Shown one piece after another: positions 29,565-38,225 of a stretch of DNA of 64,000 nucleotides. How positions within the stretch are numbered: position 1 is the stretch's first letter; each line of letters opens with the position of its first letter. Under the pieces are notes generated by a model. That model was given only the letters and a program-made list of their open reading frames with translations. It did not search any database and had not been told where the DNA came from. Source of the DNA: Streptomyces sp. S3(2020) (lineage in GTDB: Bacteria > Actinomycetota > Actinomycetes > Streptomycetales > Streptomycetaceae). The translations under genes and the position numbers were made by a program. The stretch spans positions 96,737 to 160,736 of the forward strand of contig NZ_JABERD010000003.1 in the NCBI RefSeq assembly GCF_013044505.1. Reading direction: 5' to 3'.

Positions 29565-29569
29565 TCGGA

Positions 29570-30472
29570 ATGACAAGCACCAAGGGAACCGGCACGCCCG
29601 GTCCGATCCTCAGTGAGAGCGTGTCAACGAAGGACACCGTCCTCGCCGAACTGCGCAACGCGGGCAAGTCCTACGGCAACATCCATGCGCTGCATGGCGT
29701 GGACCTGAAGGTGTTCCCCAGCCGGGTCACCTGCGTCCTGGGCGACAACGGCGCCGGCAAGTCGACACTGATCAAGATCATATCTGGTCTGCACCAGCAC
29801 ACCGAAGGCGAGTTCCTCGTCCGCGGCGAACCGGTGCGGTTCTCCACCCCGCGCGATGCCCTGGACAAGGGCATCGCCACCGTCTACCAGGACCTCGCCG
29901 TGGTCCCGCTGATGCCGGTGTGGCGCAACTTCTTCCTCGGCTCCGAGATGACCAAGGGCCCCTGGCCGGCGCGTCGCCTCGACATCGAGACGATGAAGAA
30001 GACCGCCGACGAGGAACTGCGCAACATGGGCATCGTCCTGGACAACCTGGACCAGCCCATCGGCACCCTCTCCGGCGGCCAGCGCCAGTGCGTCGCCATC
30101 GCCCGCGCCGTCTACTTCGGCGCCCGCGTCCTGATCCTGGACGAGCCGACCGCCGCCCTCGGCGTCAAGCAGTCCGGAGTGGTGCTCAAGTACATCGCCG
30201 CCGCCCGCGACCGTGGACTGGGCGTCATCTTCATCACCCACAACCCGCACCACGCCTACATGGTGGGCGACCATTTCAGCGTCCTGCGCCTGGGCACCAT
30301 GGAACTGTCGGCCGACCGGAGCGAGATCACGCTGGAGGAGCTGACCAACCACATGGCAGGCGGTGCCGAACTCGCCGCGCTCAAGCACGAGTTGTCGCAG
30401 GTCCGCGGCGTCGACGTCGAGGAACTGCCCGAGGCGGCAGACCTCCAGGTAGGCGCACCGCAAGCCAACTGA
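29570..30472 (+). CDS. Sugar/cyclitol ABC transporter ATPase, single-domain
   Basis: A 300-residue ABC ATPase. It has Walker A (GDNGAGKST), the Q-loop (VYQDLAV), the signature LSGGQRQ, Walker B ([10 protein letters not shown]) and the switch His in FITHNPHH. It powers import through the permease upstream. Most RbsA/XylG-type ATPases in this transporter class are double-length (~500 residues); this one has only one nucleotide-binding domain and so should work as a homodimer, as in FrcA-type systems. GGAGG lies 8 nt before the ATG. It is followed 28 nt later by iolG. Confidence 0.92.
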   Translation: MTSTKGTGTPGPILSESVSTKDTVLAELRNAGKSYGNIHALHGVDLKVFPSRVTCVLGDNGAGKSTLIKIISGLHQHTEGEFLVRGEPVRFSTPRDALDKGIATVYQDLAVVPLMPVWRNFFLGSEMTKGPWPARRLDIETMKKTADEELRNMGIVLDNLDQPIGTLSGGQRQCVAIARAVYFGARVLILDEPTAALGVKQSGVVLKYIAAARDRGLGVIFITHNPHHAYMVGDHFSVLRLGTMELSADRSEITLEELTNHMAGGAELAALKHELSQVRGVDVEELPEAADLQVGAPQAN

Positions 30473-30500
30473 CCTTCACCAGCAGCGGAGACATCAGAAC

Positions 30501-31520
30501 ATGCCATCTCAGCGAGCACTTGGCGTCGCCGTCGTCGGCACCGGCAAGATGGGTACGGACCATGTGCGCAGACTCCAGCATGTCGTCAGCGGCGCACGCG
30601 TGACCGCTGTCGTCGACATCGAGGCGGAGCGTGCCAAGACGCTCGCCGACGCGATGGACGGCTGCACGGCGTACACCGAACCCGCGGCCGCCATGGCCGC
30701 GCAGGACGTGGACGCCGTCCTCATCGCCTCCCCGGGACCCGCCCACGAGGCGGCCCTGCTCGAGGCCATCGGCTATGACCTGCCGGTGCTGTGCGAGAAG
30801 CCGCTCACCCCGGATGCGGCTTCGGCACTTCGTGTCCTCGAGGCGGAACAGAAGCTCGGGCACCGACGTATCCAGGTGGGCTTCATGCGGCGTTACGACG
30901 CCGAGTACATAAACCTCAAGCGCCTCCTCGACAAGGCGGAGCTGGGCAGGGCACTGATGCTGCATCACCGGCATCGCAACCTGGCCATGCCGCCGTCGTT
31001 CACCGAGGAGATGCTCATCAACGACTCGGTGGTGCACGAGATGGACGTGACCCGCTGGCTCCTCGATCAGGAGATCACAGCGGTCACCGTGTACAAGCCG
31101 GCTCCGTCGGCACACGCCCCGGCAGGTATGAACGACCCTCAGTTCGTCCTTCTCGAAACCGAGTCGAGAGCACTCGTCGACGTCGAGATCTTCGGCCACT
31201 GCGGCTACGGCTATCAGGTGCATGCCGAAGCGGTCTGCGAACGGGGCACTGTACGCATCGGTGACGAGCACGGGCCGCGGGTCAGCGCGGACGGTCGTTG
31301 GGGCGGGCGGATCACACCTGACTATGTCGAGCGTTTCGAGGACGCGTACGACCGTCAGGTTCAGGCATGGGTGGACGCCACGAGGCGTGGGGAGGTCATC
31401 GGCCCCAGTGTCTGGGACGGCTATGCGGCCGCAGCGGTGTGCGAGGCGGGTGTCATGTCCCAGCGGGAGGGACGGCGCGTCGAGGTCGAGCTGATCGAGC
31501 AGCCCGCCTTCTACCAGTAG
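30501..31520 (+). CDS. iolG: Inositol 2-dehydrogenase-like Gfo/Idh/MocA oxidoreductase
   Basis: A 339-residue NAD-dependent dehydrogenase. It begins LGVAVVGTGKMGTDHVRRLQ (Rossmann fold), has the catalytic Lys in VLCEKPLTPD, and the substrate-domain motif INDSVVHEMDVTRWLL with the Asp/His pair used by inositol dehydrogenases. In actinobacteria genes of this type follow inositol importers and oxidise myo-inositol to 2-keto-myo-inositol (scyllo-inosose), the substrate of IolE. The position right after the importer operon supports that role, though other cyclitols cannot be excluded. A 20-bp hairpin follows the stop. Confidence 0.88.
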   Translation: MPSQRALGVAVVGTGKMGTDHVRRLQHVVSGARVTAVVDIEAERAKTLADAMDGCTAYTEPAAAMAAQDVDAVLIASPGPAHEAALLEAIGYDLPVLCEKPLTPDAASALRVLEAEQKLGHRRIQVGFMRRYDAEYINLKRLLDKAELGRALMLHHRHRNLAMPPSFTEEMLINDSVVHEMDVTRWLLDQEITAVTVYKPAPSAHAPAGMNDPQFVLLETESRALVDVEIFGHCGYGYQVHAEAVCERGTVRIGDEHGPRVSADGRWGGRITPDYVERFEDAYDRQVQAWVDATRRGEVIGPSVWDGYAAAAVCEAGVMSQREGRRVEVELIEQPAFYQ

Positions 31521-31532
31521 GCCGTACACAAG

Positions 31533-31573
31533 ACGGGTGAGGGCGGTACCGGTCCGGTACCGCCCTCACCCGT
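31533..31573. terminator. Near-perfect 20-bp bidirectional terminator
   Basis: Arms 31533-31552 and 31554-31573 are exact reverse complements around a single T, so the RNA would fold into a long stem with a few central bases open. It sits between the convergent iolG (plus) and the last gene of the phyH operon (minus) and can end both transcripts. Confidence 0.88.
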
Positions 31574-31578
31574 GCTTC

Positions 31579-32598
31579 TCAGCCGACGGGCAGTAGCGCC
31601 GTACGCGGCCGGACAGAGAACCCCGCGGCTCGGTAGCACTCGTCGATGAGCTGCATGGTGGTCAGCGCGTCGTCGGCGTCGAGCGGCAGCGGCGCACCGT
31701 CGCGCAGATGGGCAGCGAAGGCCTCGAGTTGGTAGGTGTACGAGGACCGGCGGCCCAGTTCCTCGGTGCGCTCACCGGCGGCCGTGCGGACGACCACACG
31801 GTCGTCCAAGTGGGGCTGCACGAAGTTCACGGCCGTCGCCTCACCGCGCGAGCCCACGATGCGGCAGCTCATCCGCCACCTGTGGTAGCCCATGTGGCAG
31901 CGGGCGCTGCCGGTGACGCCGTTCGGAAACTCCAGATCGGCGTACAGCCACTCGTCGACCCCTGGAGCACCGGCGCGCTCTCCACCGCGCGCGGCGACCA
32001 GCCCGGGCCGGCCACCCGCCCAGGGAGCGAGGAAGCTCTGGGCGTGCAGGCTGTAGCACCCCAGGTCCATCAGGGCACCGCCCGCCAGCGGGAGTGACCA
32101 CCGTACGTCGCCCTCCGGGGGCGCCGGCATCGCGACCATGGTCTCGATGTGCCGGAGGTCGCCCAACTCCCCGCCGTCCAGGAGTTCGTGCAGGCGCCGG
32201 GTGACGGGATGGAACAGGTAGTGGAAGCCCTCCATGAACACGGTGCCCGCCTTGGCGGCGGCCTCCTGCACCTCGGCGGCCTCCTGCGCGTTGCTCGCGG
32301 ACGGCTTCTCGGTCAGCACGTGCTTGCCGACCTGGAGAGCGGCCAGGTTCCACGGCCCGTGCAGGCCGTTGGCCAACGGGTTGTACACCACCTCGATCTC
32401 GGGGTCGGCGAGCAGAGCGGCGTACGAGTCGACGACGCGTTCGACGCCGTGGGCGGTGGCGAAGACCTCCGCCCGGTGCCGGTCGCGGGCGGCCACCGCG
32501 ATGAGGCGGTGACCGCCCGCACGGGCGGGTCCGACGATCGAGAGTTCGGCGATCCGGGCGGCCCCCAGGACACCGATCCGCAGAGGTTCGTTCGTCAC
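31579..32598 (-). CDS. Gfo/Idh/MocA family oxidoreductase
   Basis: A 339-residue NAD(P)-dependent dehydrogenase of the trans-dihydrodiol/xylose dehydrogenase-like branch. The Rossmann motif is RIGVLGAARIAE, the catalytic Lys is in LTEKPSASN, and FMEGFHYLFHPV with GGALMDLGCYSLHA is typical of this branch. The GTG start at 32598 overlaps the stop of the upstream dehydrogenase (GTGA). It is the last gene of the phyH-led operon. It probably oxidises a cyclitol or sugar derivative. The open frame extends 19 codons upstream inside the preceding gene, which I discount because of the overlap start. Confidence 0.88.
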   Translation of the reverse strand: MTNEPLRIGVLGAARIAELSIVGPARAGGHRLIAVAARDRHRAEVFATAHGVERVVDSYAALLADPEIEVVYNPLANGLHGPWNLAALQVGKHVLTEKPSASNAQEAAEVQEAAAKAGTVFMEGFHYLFHPVTRRLHELLDGGELGDLRHIETMVAMPAPPEGDVRWSLPLAGGALMDLGCYSLHAQSFLAPWAGGRPGLVAARGGERAGAPGVDEWLYADLEFPNGVTGSARCHMGYHRWRMSCRIVGSRGEATAVNFVQPHLDDRVVVRTAAGERTEELGRRSSYTYQLEAFAAHLRDGAPLPLDADDALTTMQLIDECYRAAGFSVRPRTALLPVG

Positions 32599-33599
32599 CC
32601 CTTGCGCACCTCCTCGAGCCGTACGGGCCTGTGCTCGCGCAGCGACAGAGCGCACGCCTCGGCGATCCAGCTCGCCTCGATGGCGTCCGCCACCGTGCAG
32701 GGGGACGGACGGGTGCCCGCCACGACCTCGGTGAACGCGGTGAGTTCGGCGCGGTAGGCGGCGGTGAAGCGGTCCATGAAGAAGGTGTGCGGCGTGCCGG
32801 CCGGGAATGCCGTGCCCGGTTCGACGGAGCGCAGCGGCAACTTGTCCTCCAGGCCGACGGCGATGCTGTCCTTCATGCCGTGCAGTTCCAGACGTACGTC
32901 GTAACCGCGGGCGTTGTGACGGGAGTTGGATACGACGGCGATGGTTCCGTCGTCAAGGGTGAGCAGGGCGGACGCCGTGTCGACGTCGTCCGCCTCGCGG
33001 ATGTACTCCGCGCCCCGGTTGCCTCCGGTCGCGTACACCTCGGCGACCTCGCTGCCGGTCACCCAGCGCACGATGTCGAAGTCGTGCACGCTGCAGTCGC
33101 GGAATATGCCCCCGGAGACGGCCACGTACGCAGGCGGCGGCGGGGCGGGGTCGAGAGTGGTGGACCGTACGGTGTGCAGGTCGCCGAGTTCACCGCTGAC
33201 CACGGCCCGGCGCGCGGCGACACAGCCCGCGTCGAAGCGCCTGTTGTAGCCGATGTGCACCTCGACGCCGCTGCCCTCCACCGTTCGCAGCACTTCCAGG
33301 CTCTCCTCGACGCCGCGGGCCACGGGCTTCTCGCAGAACACGGGGACGCCCGCTTTCACGGCGGAGAGGATGAGGTCGGGGTGTGCGTCGGTCGCGGCGG
33401 CGATGACGACGCCATCGACGCCGGAGGCGAACACGGCCTCAGGGGAGTCCACCGCGGTGGCCCCGAATCTTTCGGCTGCAGAGGCGGCGGCTGCGGCCAC
33501 CGGGTCGGTGACCACCAGAGAGTCCACCGCGTCCAGTCCGGCGAGGGTCTCCGCGTGGAATGCGCCTATCCGACCCAGTCCCATGATGCCTATACGCAT
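32595..33599 (-). CDS. Gfo/Idh/MocA family oxidoreductase, inositol dehydrogenase-like
   Basis: A 334-residue NAD-dependent dehydrogenase with MRIGIMGLGRIGAFHAETLA, catalytic Lys in VFCEKPVARG, and the active-site motif IFRDCSVHDFDIVRWVTGSE, very close to the pattern in inositol 2-dehydrogenases. It is the third of four members of this family in 13 kb, so the cluster probably handles several ring isomers or derivatives. It lies 31 nt after the SDR gene and overlaps the next dehydrogenase by 4 nt. Confidence 0.9.
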   Translation of the reverse strand: MRIGIMGLGRIGAFHAETLAGLDAVDSLVVTDPVAAAAASAAERFGATAVDSPEAVFASGVDGVVIAAATDAHPDLILSAVKAGVPVFCEKPVARGVEESLEVLRTVEGSGVEVHIGYNRRFDAGCVAARRAVVSGELGDLHTVRSTTLDPAPPPPAYVAVSGGIFRDCSVHDFDIVRWVTGSEVAEVYATGGNRGAEYIREADDVDTASALLTLDDGTIAVVSNSRHNARGYDVRLELHGMKDSIAVGLEDKLPLRSVEPGTAFPAGTPHTFFMDRFTAAYRAELTAFTEVVAGTRPSPCTVADAIEASWIAEACALSLREHRPVRLEEVRKG

Positions 33600-33630
33600 G
33601 ACAATCCCGTTCTTTCAGCCCGAGGGCAGC

Positions 33631-34392
33631 TCAGTCCTGGCCGCCGAAGACGATCTGGTCCCAGTCGATGACCGAACCGGTCACCACCCCGCTGCGGTCG
33701 GACAGCAGGAAGACGACGAAGTCGGCGATCTCGTCGACCTGGCCGAGCTTTCCCATGGGCTGCGACTGGGCGGCCTTCTCCCGCCAGTCGTCGCCCGCGT
33801 CGTGGAAGGCGCGCTGCGTGGCGTCCTCGCCCTCGGTGTCCGTCCAACCGATGTTGAGGCCGTTGATTCGGATCCGGTCCCAGCGGTGGGCGTGGGCGGC
33901 GTTACGTGTCAGGCCCGCCAGACCGGCCTTTGCCGCGGAGTACGGGGCCAGATGGGGCGGTCCGCCGTGGGCGCAGTTGGAGATGATGTTGACGACGGTG
34001 CCCGGCGCCTTGCGGGCCGTCATGTCGGCCACCGCCGCCTGCATCGCGAAGAACGGCGCACGCAGATTGATCGCCATGTGCTGGTCGAACAGCTCCGGTG
34101 TGGTGTCCAGCAGCGAGCCGCGCGACGTCAGTCCGGCCGCGTTGACCACGCAGTCGATGCGCCCGTGCGCGTCCACGGCCTGTACGACGCCGTCGCCCGC
34201 CTGCGCCGGATCGGAGAGGTCCGCCCGCACGAAGCGCGCGCCCGTGTCCGCGGCGAGCTTCTCGCCCACGTCGGCCCGGCGGCCGCTGAAGACGACGCTC
34301 GCGCCCTCCCGTACGGCCGCTCGTACGACGGCCGCGCCGACGCCCTGGCTGCCGCCGTTGACGAGGACGACCTTGTCCTCAAGGAGTCCCAT
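33631..34392 (-). CDS. Short-chain dehydrogenase/reductase
   Basis: A 253-residue classical SDR. The cofactor loop is NGGSQGVGAAVV, the structural NAA(G) is VVNAAGLTS, and the catalytic Tyr/Lys pair is in YSAAKAGLAGL. The usual catalytic Ser is not in its standard 'SS' context; VNIISNCAHGG is there instead. It oxidises or reduces a hydroxyl/keto group with NAD(P). The ATG at 34392 is preceded by AAGGGAA. It follows phyH by 16 nt and is clearly in the same transcript. Confidence 0.9.
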   Translation of the reverse strand: MGLLEDKVVLVNGGSQGVGAAVVRAAVREGASVVFSGRRADVGEKLAADTGARFVRADLSDPAQAGDGVVQAVDAHGRIDCVVNAAGLTSRGSLLDTTPELFDQHMAINLRAPFFAMQAAVADMTARKAPGTVVNIISNCAHGGPPHLAPYSAAKAGLAGLTRNAAHAHRWDRIRINGLNIGWTDTEGEDATQRAFHDAGDDWREKAAQSQPMGKLGQVDEIADFVVFLLSDRSGVVTGSVIDWDQIVFGGQD

Positions 34393-34408
34393 GAATGCTG
34401 TGTTCCCT

Positions 34409-35587
34409 TCAGCTCCGGCGGCGCTTGGCGCTCGCCTGCAGTTCCTGGCGCAGCCGCTCGGGGGCCCAGCCCTCGACAACGGCCTGCCAGACGGTGTCCG
34501 CCTGAGATGGCGGGGCGAGACCATCGACCGGCGGGTCGAGGTCCAGATTGGTGGGGAAGGGGTAGCCGTCTGCCGTGGCGGCGATCACACGACGTAGCCA
34601 GTACTCCGAGGCGCCCTCCGCCTTGCGGCGCAGCAGCACCGGGAAGAGCGCGTTGGCCATCGCCTCGCGGTCCACCGTCTCCATGGCGCGCCCGAAGGCG
34701 GAGGAGATCTGCAACAGATTGGCCATGCGCCGGATGCCGGCGGAGCGATTGTGCCCGGCGGCGTGGAAGAGCGCGGGGTTGAAGAACACCGCGTCGCCCT
34801 TCTCCAACGGGAGTTGGACGTGGTGAGTGTCGAAGTATTCGACGAACTGCGGCAGTCGCCAGGCGAGATAGCCGGGCTCGAACTTCTGCGAGTGCGGCAG
34901 GTACAGCGTCGGGCCCGACTCGACGGGCATGTCGCCATGGGCCACCGCACCCTGCAAGGTCAGCACTGGGGAGAGACGGTGCACGTGTGCCGGGTAGGCG
35001 GCGGCGCGCTCCTGGGTGAGGAAGCCGAGGTGGTAGTCGCGGTGCGCACTCTGTGCGGCCCCGCCCGGGTTGACCACGTTGACCTGCGAGGTCACCTGGT
35101 AGGCGGGGCCCAGCCAGGCTTCGGCGACCAGCTCCAGCATGTCGTTCGAGTAGTAGTCGGCGAACACCTCCGGTACCCGCACAGCGACCTTGTCGATGGC
35201 GTTCCAGACGCGGTCGTTCGCGCCCGGACCGGCGAAGTGGTCGCCGCGGGCCGTACCACTCGTGCGCTCCTCCTCGATCAGCGCGTGGAAGACCTCCGAC
35301 GCCTGGTCCATGACGGCCGCCTCGGTGAACGCGCGCTTGAGGACGACAACGCCGGGCCCGTCCAGCAGCGCCCCAACCAGCTCTTCCTGCACATCCCGAC
35401 GTCCCTCGCGGGTGGTCACCAGGCCACGGAGCCGGTCACTGTGATAGATCAGCACCGCCTGTTCCACCCCTTCGGCAGAGGGGTAATCGCCAGGCTCGGT
35501 GTGCTGCTCCACCAGCCGACGGAATGCGTCGAGATCGCAGTCGGCCTCGGTCATCCAAGTCCGTGATCCCGCGGCCATGGGGGACAT
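34409..35587 (-). CDS. Phytanoyl-CoA dioxygenase (PhyH)-like Fe(II)/2-oxoglutarate oxygenase
   Basis: A 392-residue double-stranded beta-helix oxygenase. The iron-binding facial triad is visible: His182 and Asp184 in SAHRDYHLGF and the distal His279 in FHAAGHNRS, with the 2-oxoglutarate Arg a few residues on (AGIRR). Such enzymes hydroxylate or demethylate small molecules using O2 and 2-oxoglutarate. Here it is the first gene of a cyclitol/sugar dehydrogenase operon divergent from a LacI regulator, an unusual place for this family. One idea is oxidative removal of an O-methyl group from a plant methyl-inositol such as pinitol; this is inference only. AAAGGA lies 6 nt before the start. Confidence 0.85.
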   Translation of the reverse strand: MSPMAAGSRTWMTEADCDLDAFRRLVEQHTEPGDYPSAEGVEQAVLIYHSDRLRGLVTTREGRRDVQEELVGALLDGPGVVVLKRAFTEAAVMDQASEVFHALIEEERTSGTARGDHFAGPGANDRVWNAIDKVAVRVPEVFADYYSNDMLELVAEAWLGPAYQVTSQVNVVNPGGAAQSAHRDYHLGFLTQERAAAYPAHVHRLSPVLTLQGAVAHGDMPVESGPTLYLPHSQKFEPGYLAWRLPQFVEYFDTHHVQLPLEKGDAVFFNPALFHAAGHNRSAGIRRMANLLQISSAFGRAMETVDREAMANALFPVLLRRKAEGASEYWLRRVIAATADGYPFPTNLDLDPPVDGLAPPSQADTVWQAVVEGWAPERLRQELQASAKRRRS

Positions 35588-35661
35588 CCCGGGTCCTTTC
35601 GCAGTCCTTGTATTTCTGCCAGTCTTGATAACGCGGACCCATCATTCAATCCTCACAACCA

Positions 35662-35677
35662 CATCAAAAGTCCATCA
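35662..35677 (-). promoter_or_regulatory. TGATGG-N6-GATG box in the phyH/lacI divergent promoter
   Basis: On the minus strand the sequence reads TGATGGACTTTTGATG, spacing as in the other four boxes. It lies between phyH (start 35587) and the LacI gene (start 35697), where autoregulation and control of the phyH operon could both be exerted. Confidence 0.6.
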
Positions 35678-35696
35678 TTGTCCTTAGGGATCAGTC

Positions 35697-36743
35697 ATGC
35701 GCCACACCTATCCGATCAGGGAAATCGCCCGCCAGGCCGGGCTGAGCACGGCCACGGTCGACCGGGTGCTCAACAGCCGGGGCAACGTGCGGGAGAGCAC
35801 CATCAGGGAGGTGCATCAAGCCATCAAGGACCTGGACCGTCAGCAGACCCAGGTTCGCATCGGGGGCCGTACCTTCATGATCGACATTGTGATGCAGGCA
35901 CCGGAGCGATTCTCCACTGCCGTGCGCGAGGCGCTCGAGGCCGAACTGCCTTCCCTGCACCCAGCCGTCGTGCGCTCGCGCTTCCACTTCCGAGAGACGT
36001 GCCCCGCCGACGAACTGATCGGCACCCTGGACAAGATCGCCACGCGAGGTTCGCAGGGTGTCATCCTCAAGGCCCCCGATGTGCCGGACATCTCCGCTGC
36101 TGTGGGCCGACTGGTGGCGGTCGGCATTCCCGTCGTCACGCTGGTGACCGACCTGCCCCACAGCGCGCGCCTGGCGTACGTCGGCATCGACAACCGCGCG
36201 GCGGGCACCACCGCCGCCTACCTCCTCGGTCAGTGGCTCGGCAATCGGTCCGGCAATGTGCTCACCACCATCAGCCGGGGCTCCTTCCGTGGCGAGGAGG
36301 AGCGTGAGATGGGCTTCCGCAGCGCCATGCGCCTCGAACACCCTGGGCGATATCTGGTGGAGGTCACCGACAGTGATGGCCTGGACGCCACCCAGCGTGA
36401 TCTCGTGCTCGAAGCGCTCAAGCGCGACGAAGACATCGTCGCCGTCTACTCGGTTGGAGGAGGCAACCTCGCGACCCTCGACGCCTTCGACGCGCTTGGG
36501 CGTGAGTGCGCGGTCTTCATCGCCCACGACCTGGACCATGACAACACGCTTCTGCTGCGCGAGCGGCGCCTGTCCGCAGTCCTCTACCACGACCTGCGCC
36601 AGGACATGCGCCGCGCCTGCCAGATCATCATGCGTGCTCACAAGGCATTGCCCGACGACGGCCCTTCGCTGCCCTCGGCGATTCAGGTGGTCACGCCCGT
36701 CAATATGCCGCCAGGGGCCCCGTCTGTGCCAGTCGTCGCATGA
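35697..36743 (+). CDS. LacI-family transcriptional regulator of the cyclitol regulon (proposed)
   Basis: A 348-residue LacI-type protein. The helix-turn-helix is YPIREIARQAGLSTATVDRV (residues 4-23) followed by LNSRGNVRESTI. The sensor domain resembles the ribose/inositol-binding group (Peripla_BP_4 type) rather than the GalR type. It is divergent from the phyH operon with 109 nt between starts, and one TGATGG box lies there. Because the same box is found before the iolD operon, the isomerase gene and the importer, this is the best candidate for the shared regulator, with a cyclitol or inosose as inducer. The gntR at 24169 is the competing candidate. Confidence 0.9.
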   Translation: MRHTYPIREIARQAGLSTATVDRVLNSRGNVRESTIREVHQAIKDLDRQQTQVRIGGRTFMIDIVMQAPERFSTAVREALEAELPSLHPAVVRSRFHFRETCPADELIGTLDKIATRGSQGVILKAPDVPDISAAVGRLVAVGIPVVTLVTDLPHSARLAYVGIDNRAAGTTAAYLLGQWLGNRSGNVLTTISRGSFRGEEEREMGFRSAMRLEHPGRYLVEVTDSDGLDATQRDLVLEALKRDEDIVAVYSVGGGNLATLDAFDALGRECAVFIAHDLDHDNTLLLRERRLSAVLYHDLRQDMRRACQIIMRAHKALPDDGPSLPSAIQVVTPVNMPPGAPSVPVVA

Positions 36744-36755
36744 ATGGCGTGGAGA

Positions 36756-36778
36756 GGGGGCCTTGGGCCAAGCCCCCC
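36756..36778. terminator. Hairpin between two convergent lacI genes
   Basis: GGGGG at 36756 pairs with CCCCC at 36773-36777, with TTG/CAA closing a small loop and one bulged base. It lies 12 nt after the stop of the upstream LacI gene. Confidence 0.6.
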
Positions 36779-36933
36779 GTTGGGAACACCGCATTTCCGT
36801 ACAGTGTCCGCGGTCCGTCACGCAGCGTTGCCCGAAGCACCACGGGTGCCGTACGTGCCACCGACGGAATCCGCCGACAGCCCTGAGGAGGCCGCCCGCC
36901 GACCGCCCCGGACGCTGAGCAGGCGGAGGTGTG

Positions 36934-37989
36934 TCAGGCGGACTCGCGGACCACAAGCTGGGTGGGAACGGTGACGGAAGCCATGACGCCCGCGTCGAGG
37001 CCGATCCTCAGCTGCGCGACCAACTGGCGGGCAACATCGGCCACAGACTGCCGGACTGTGGTGAGCTGCGGGTCGGTCTGCTGCGCGATGGCCGAGTCAT
37101 CGAAACCGGCCACGGCGATCTGCCTGGGTACCACGATTCTTGCCTCATGCAGGGCGTCTATGGCCCCGGCGGCGAGGAGGTCGGAAGCGGCGAAAACGGA
37201 GTCGATGTCGGGGCGGGTTTCCAACAGAGTCCGCATCGCGTGCTGGCCGGCTGCCCTGGAGTACTCGTGTGCTTCGATGATCAGGTCATCCCGGACGAGG
37301 CCGGGAGCCTCACCGGTGAACGCCGCGACCCGTGACTTTCCGCCGCTGGTCTCAAGATGACTGGCGATCACCGCAGTCGAGCGGTAGCCGCGCGCCAGGA
37401 AATGACGGGCCAGCTGCCGAGCCCCGGGCGTGTCGTCGGCAGCGACGAAAGGCAGGGGATCGTCCCCGACGAAGGGGTGACCGCAGGCGATGGCCGGGAT
37501 GCGGCTGCTGCGGAGCAGAGAGATGAGTTCGTCGGTACCCGCCTCGCCCACCAGGACGAGGATGACTCCGTCCACATGGCCTTCCCTGACGAACTTGGCG
37601 ACTCGCGCCTGTTCCTCCCGGGTGCTCGCCGTGAGCAGCATCAACGCGTAGTCGAGCTGGGCCAGCTCCTCGGTGATCACTTGGAGGAGCACCGCGTAGT
37701 TGGGATCCTCGAACAGCCGGACCGGCGGTGCGCCGAGCACGAAGGCGATGTTGCCCGTGCGGCTCGTGGCCAGCGACCTCGCGCTGGCATTCGCGACGAA
37801 GCCGGTCGACGCCATCGCCTCGGCGACCGCCTGCCGGGTCTTGGGGCTGACCCAGTCATGTCCGTTGAGGACGCGCGACACAGTGCCCTTCGAGACGCCC
37901 GCGACCCGGGCGACATCCTCGATCGTCACGGCTCGGCCAGGCCTTCGCCGCCTCGGTTTCGACAGCGGCTTGGCGTCCCCGTCGGCCAT
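36934..37989 (-). CDS. LacI-family transcriptional regulator of the pectin enzyme set (proposed)
   Basis: A 351-residue LacI repressor. A basic leader (SKPRRRRPGR) precedes the helix-turn-helix VTIEDVARVAGVSKGTVSRV and LNGHDWVSPKTRQAV, then the full effector domain. ATG at 37989 is supported by AAAGGAGAG 9 nt upstream; the frame is open 20 codons further but without a ribosome site. It is divergent from the GH39-like gene, and two LacI-type palindromes (38086-38099, 38175-38188) lie between them. It probably represses the secreted GH39/GH78/GH53/PL9 genes until a pectin-derived sugar such as rhamnose or galactobiose is present (inference). Confidence 0.92.
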   Translation of the reverse strand: MADGDAKPLSKPRRRRPGRAVTIEDVARVAGVSKGTVSRVLNGHDWVSPKTRQAVAEAMASTGFVANASARSLATSRTGNIAFVLGAPPVRLFEDPNYAVLLQVITEELAQLDYALMLLTASTREEQARVAKFVREGHVDGVILVLVGEAGTDELISLLRSSRIPAIACGHPFVGDDPLPFVAADDTPGARQLARHFLARGYRSTAVIASHLETSGGKSRVAAFTGEAPGLVRDDLIIEAHEYSRAAGQHAMRTLLETRPDIDSVFAASDLLAAGAIDALHEARIVVPRQIAVAGFDDSAIAQQTDPQLTTVRQSVADVARQLVAQLRIGLDAGVMASVTVPTQLVVRESA

Positions 37990-38085
37990 GATGCTCGGCT
38001 CTCCTTTCAGTCCCGACCACAGGCGATGGGCCCAGCACCCTGACGGCACTCAAGTGGGTCGATCAACAGCCTTCGAGGCCCATCC

Positions 38086-38099
38086 TGCAATCGGTTTTA
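38086..38099. promoter_or_regulatory. LacI-type operator, distal copy
   Basis: TGCAATCGGTTTTA is a near-palindrome centred on CG with the half-site pattern TGnAA/TTTnA. It lies near the start of the divergent lacI gene and is 89 bp from its partner at 38175. Confidence 0.65.
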
Positions 38100-38174
38100 G
38101 CTTACACGCCTGGATCCTGTCCCAGTTCTTGTTGCACTTCCGCACCTGAACTACTCTCCACACGGAACCGCACC

Positions 38175-38188
38175 TGAAAGCGATTTTA
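38175..38188. promoter_or_regulatory. LacI-type operator, proximal copy
   Basis: TGAAAGCGATTTTA is a near-palindrome centred on CG, matching the 38086 site at 10 of 14 positions. It lies 38 nt before the GTG start of the GH39-like gene, a position suited to repression. Confidence 0.7.
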
Positions 38189-38225
38189 GTCACCTCTGTC
38201 TCAGCGTCGAGATCGGAGCGTATCT

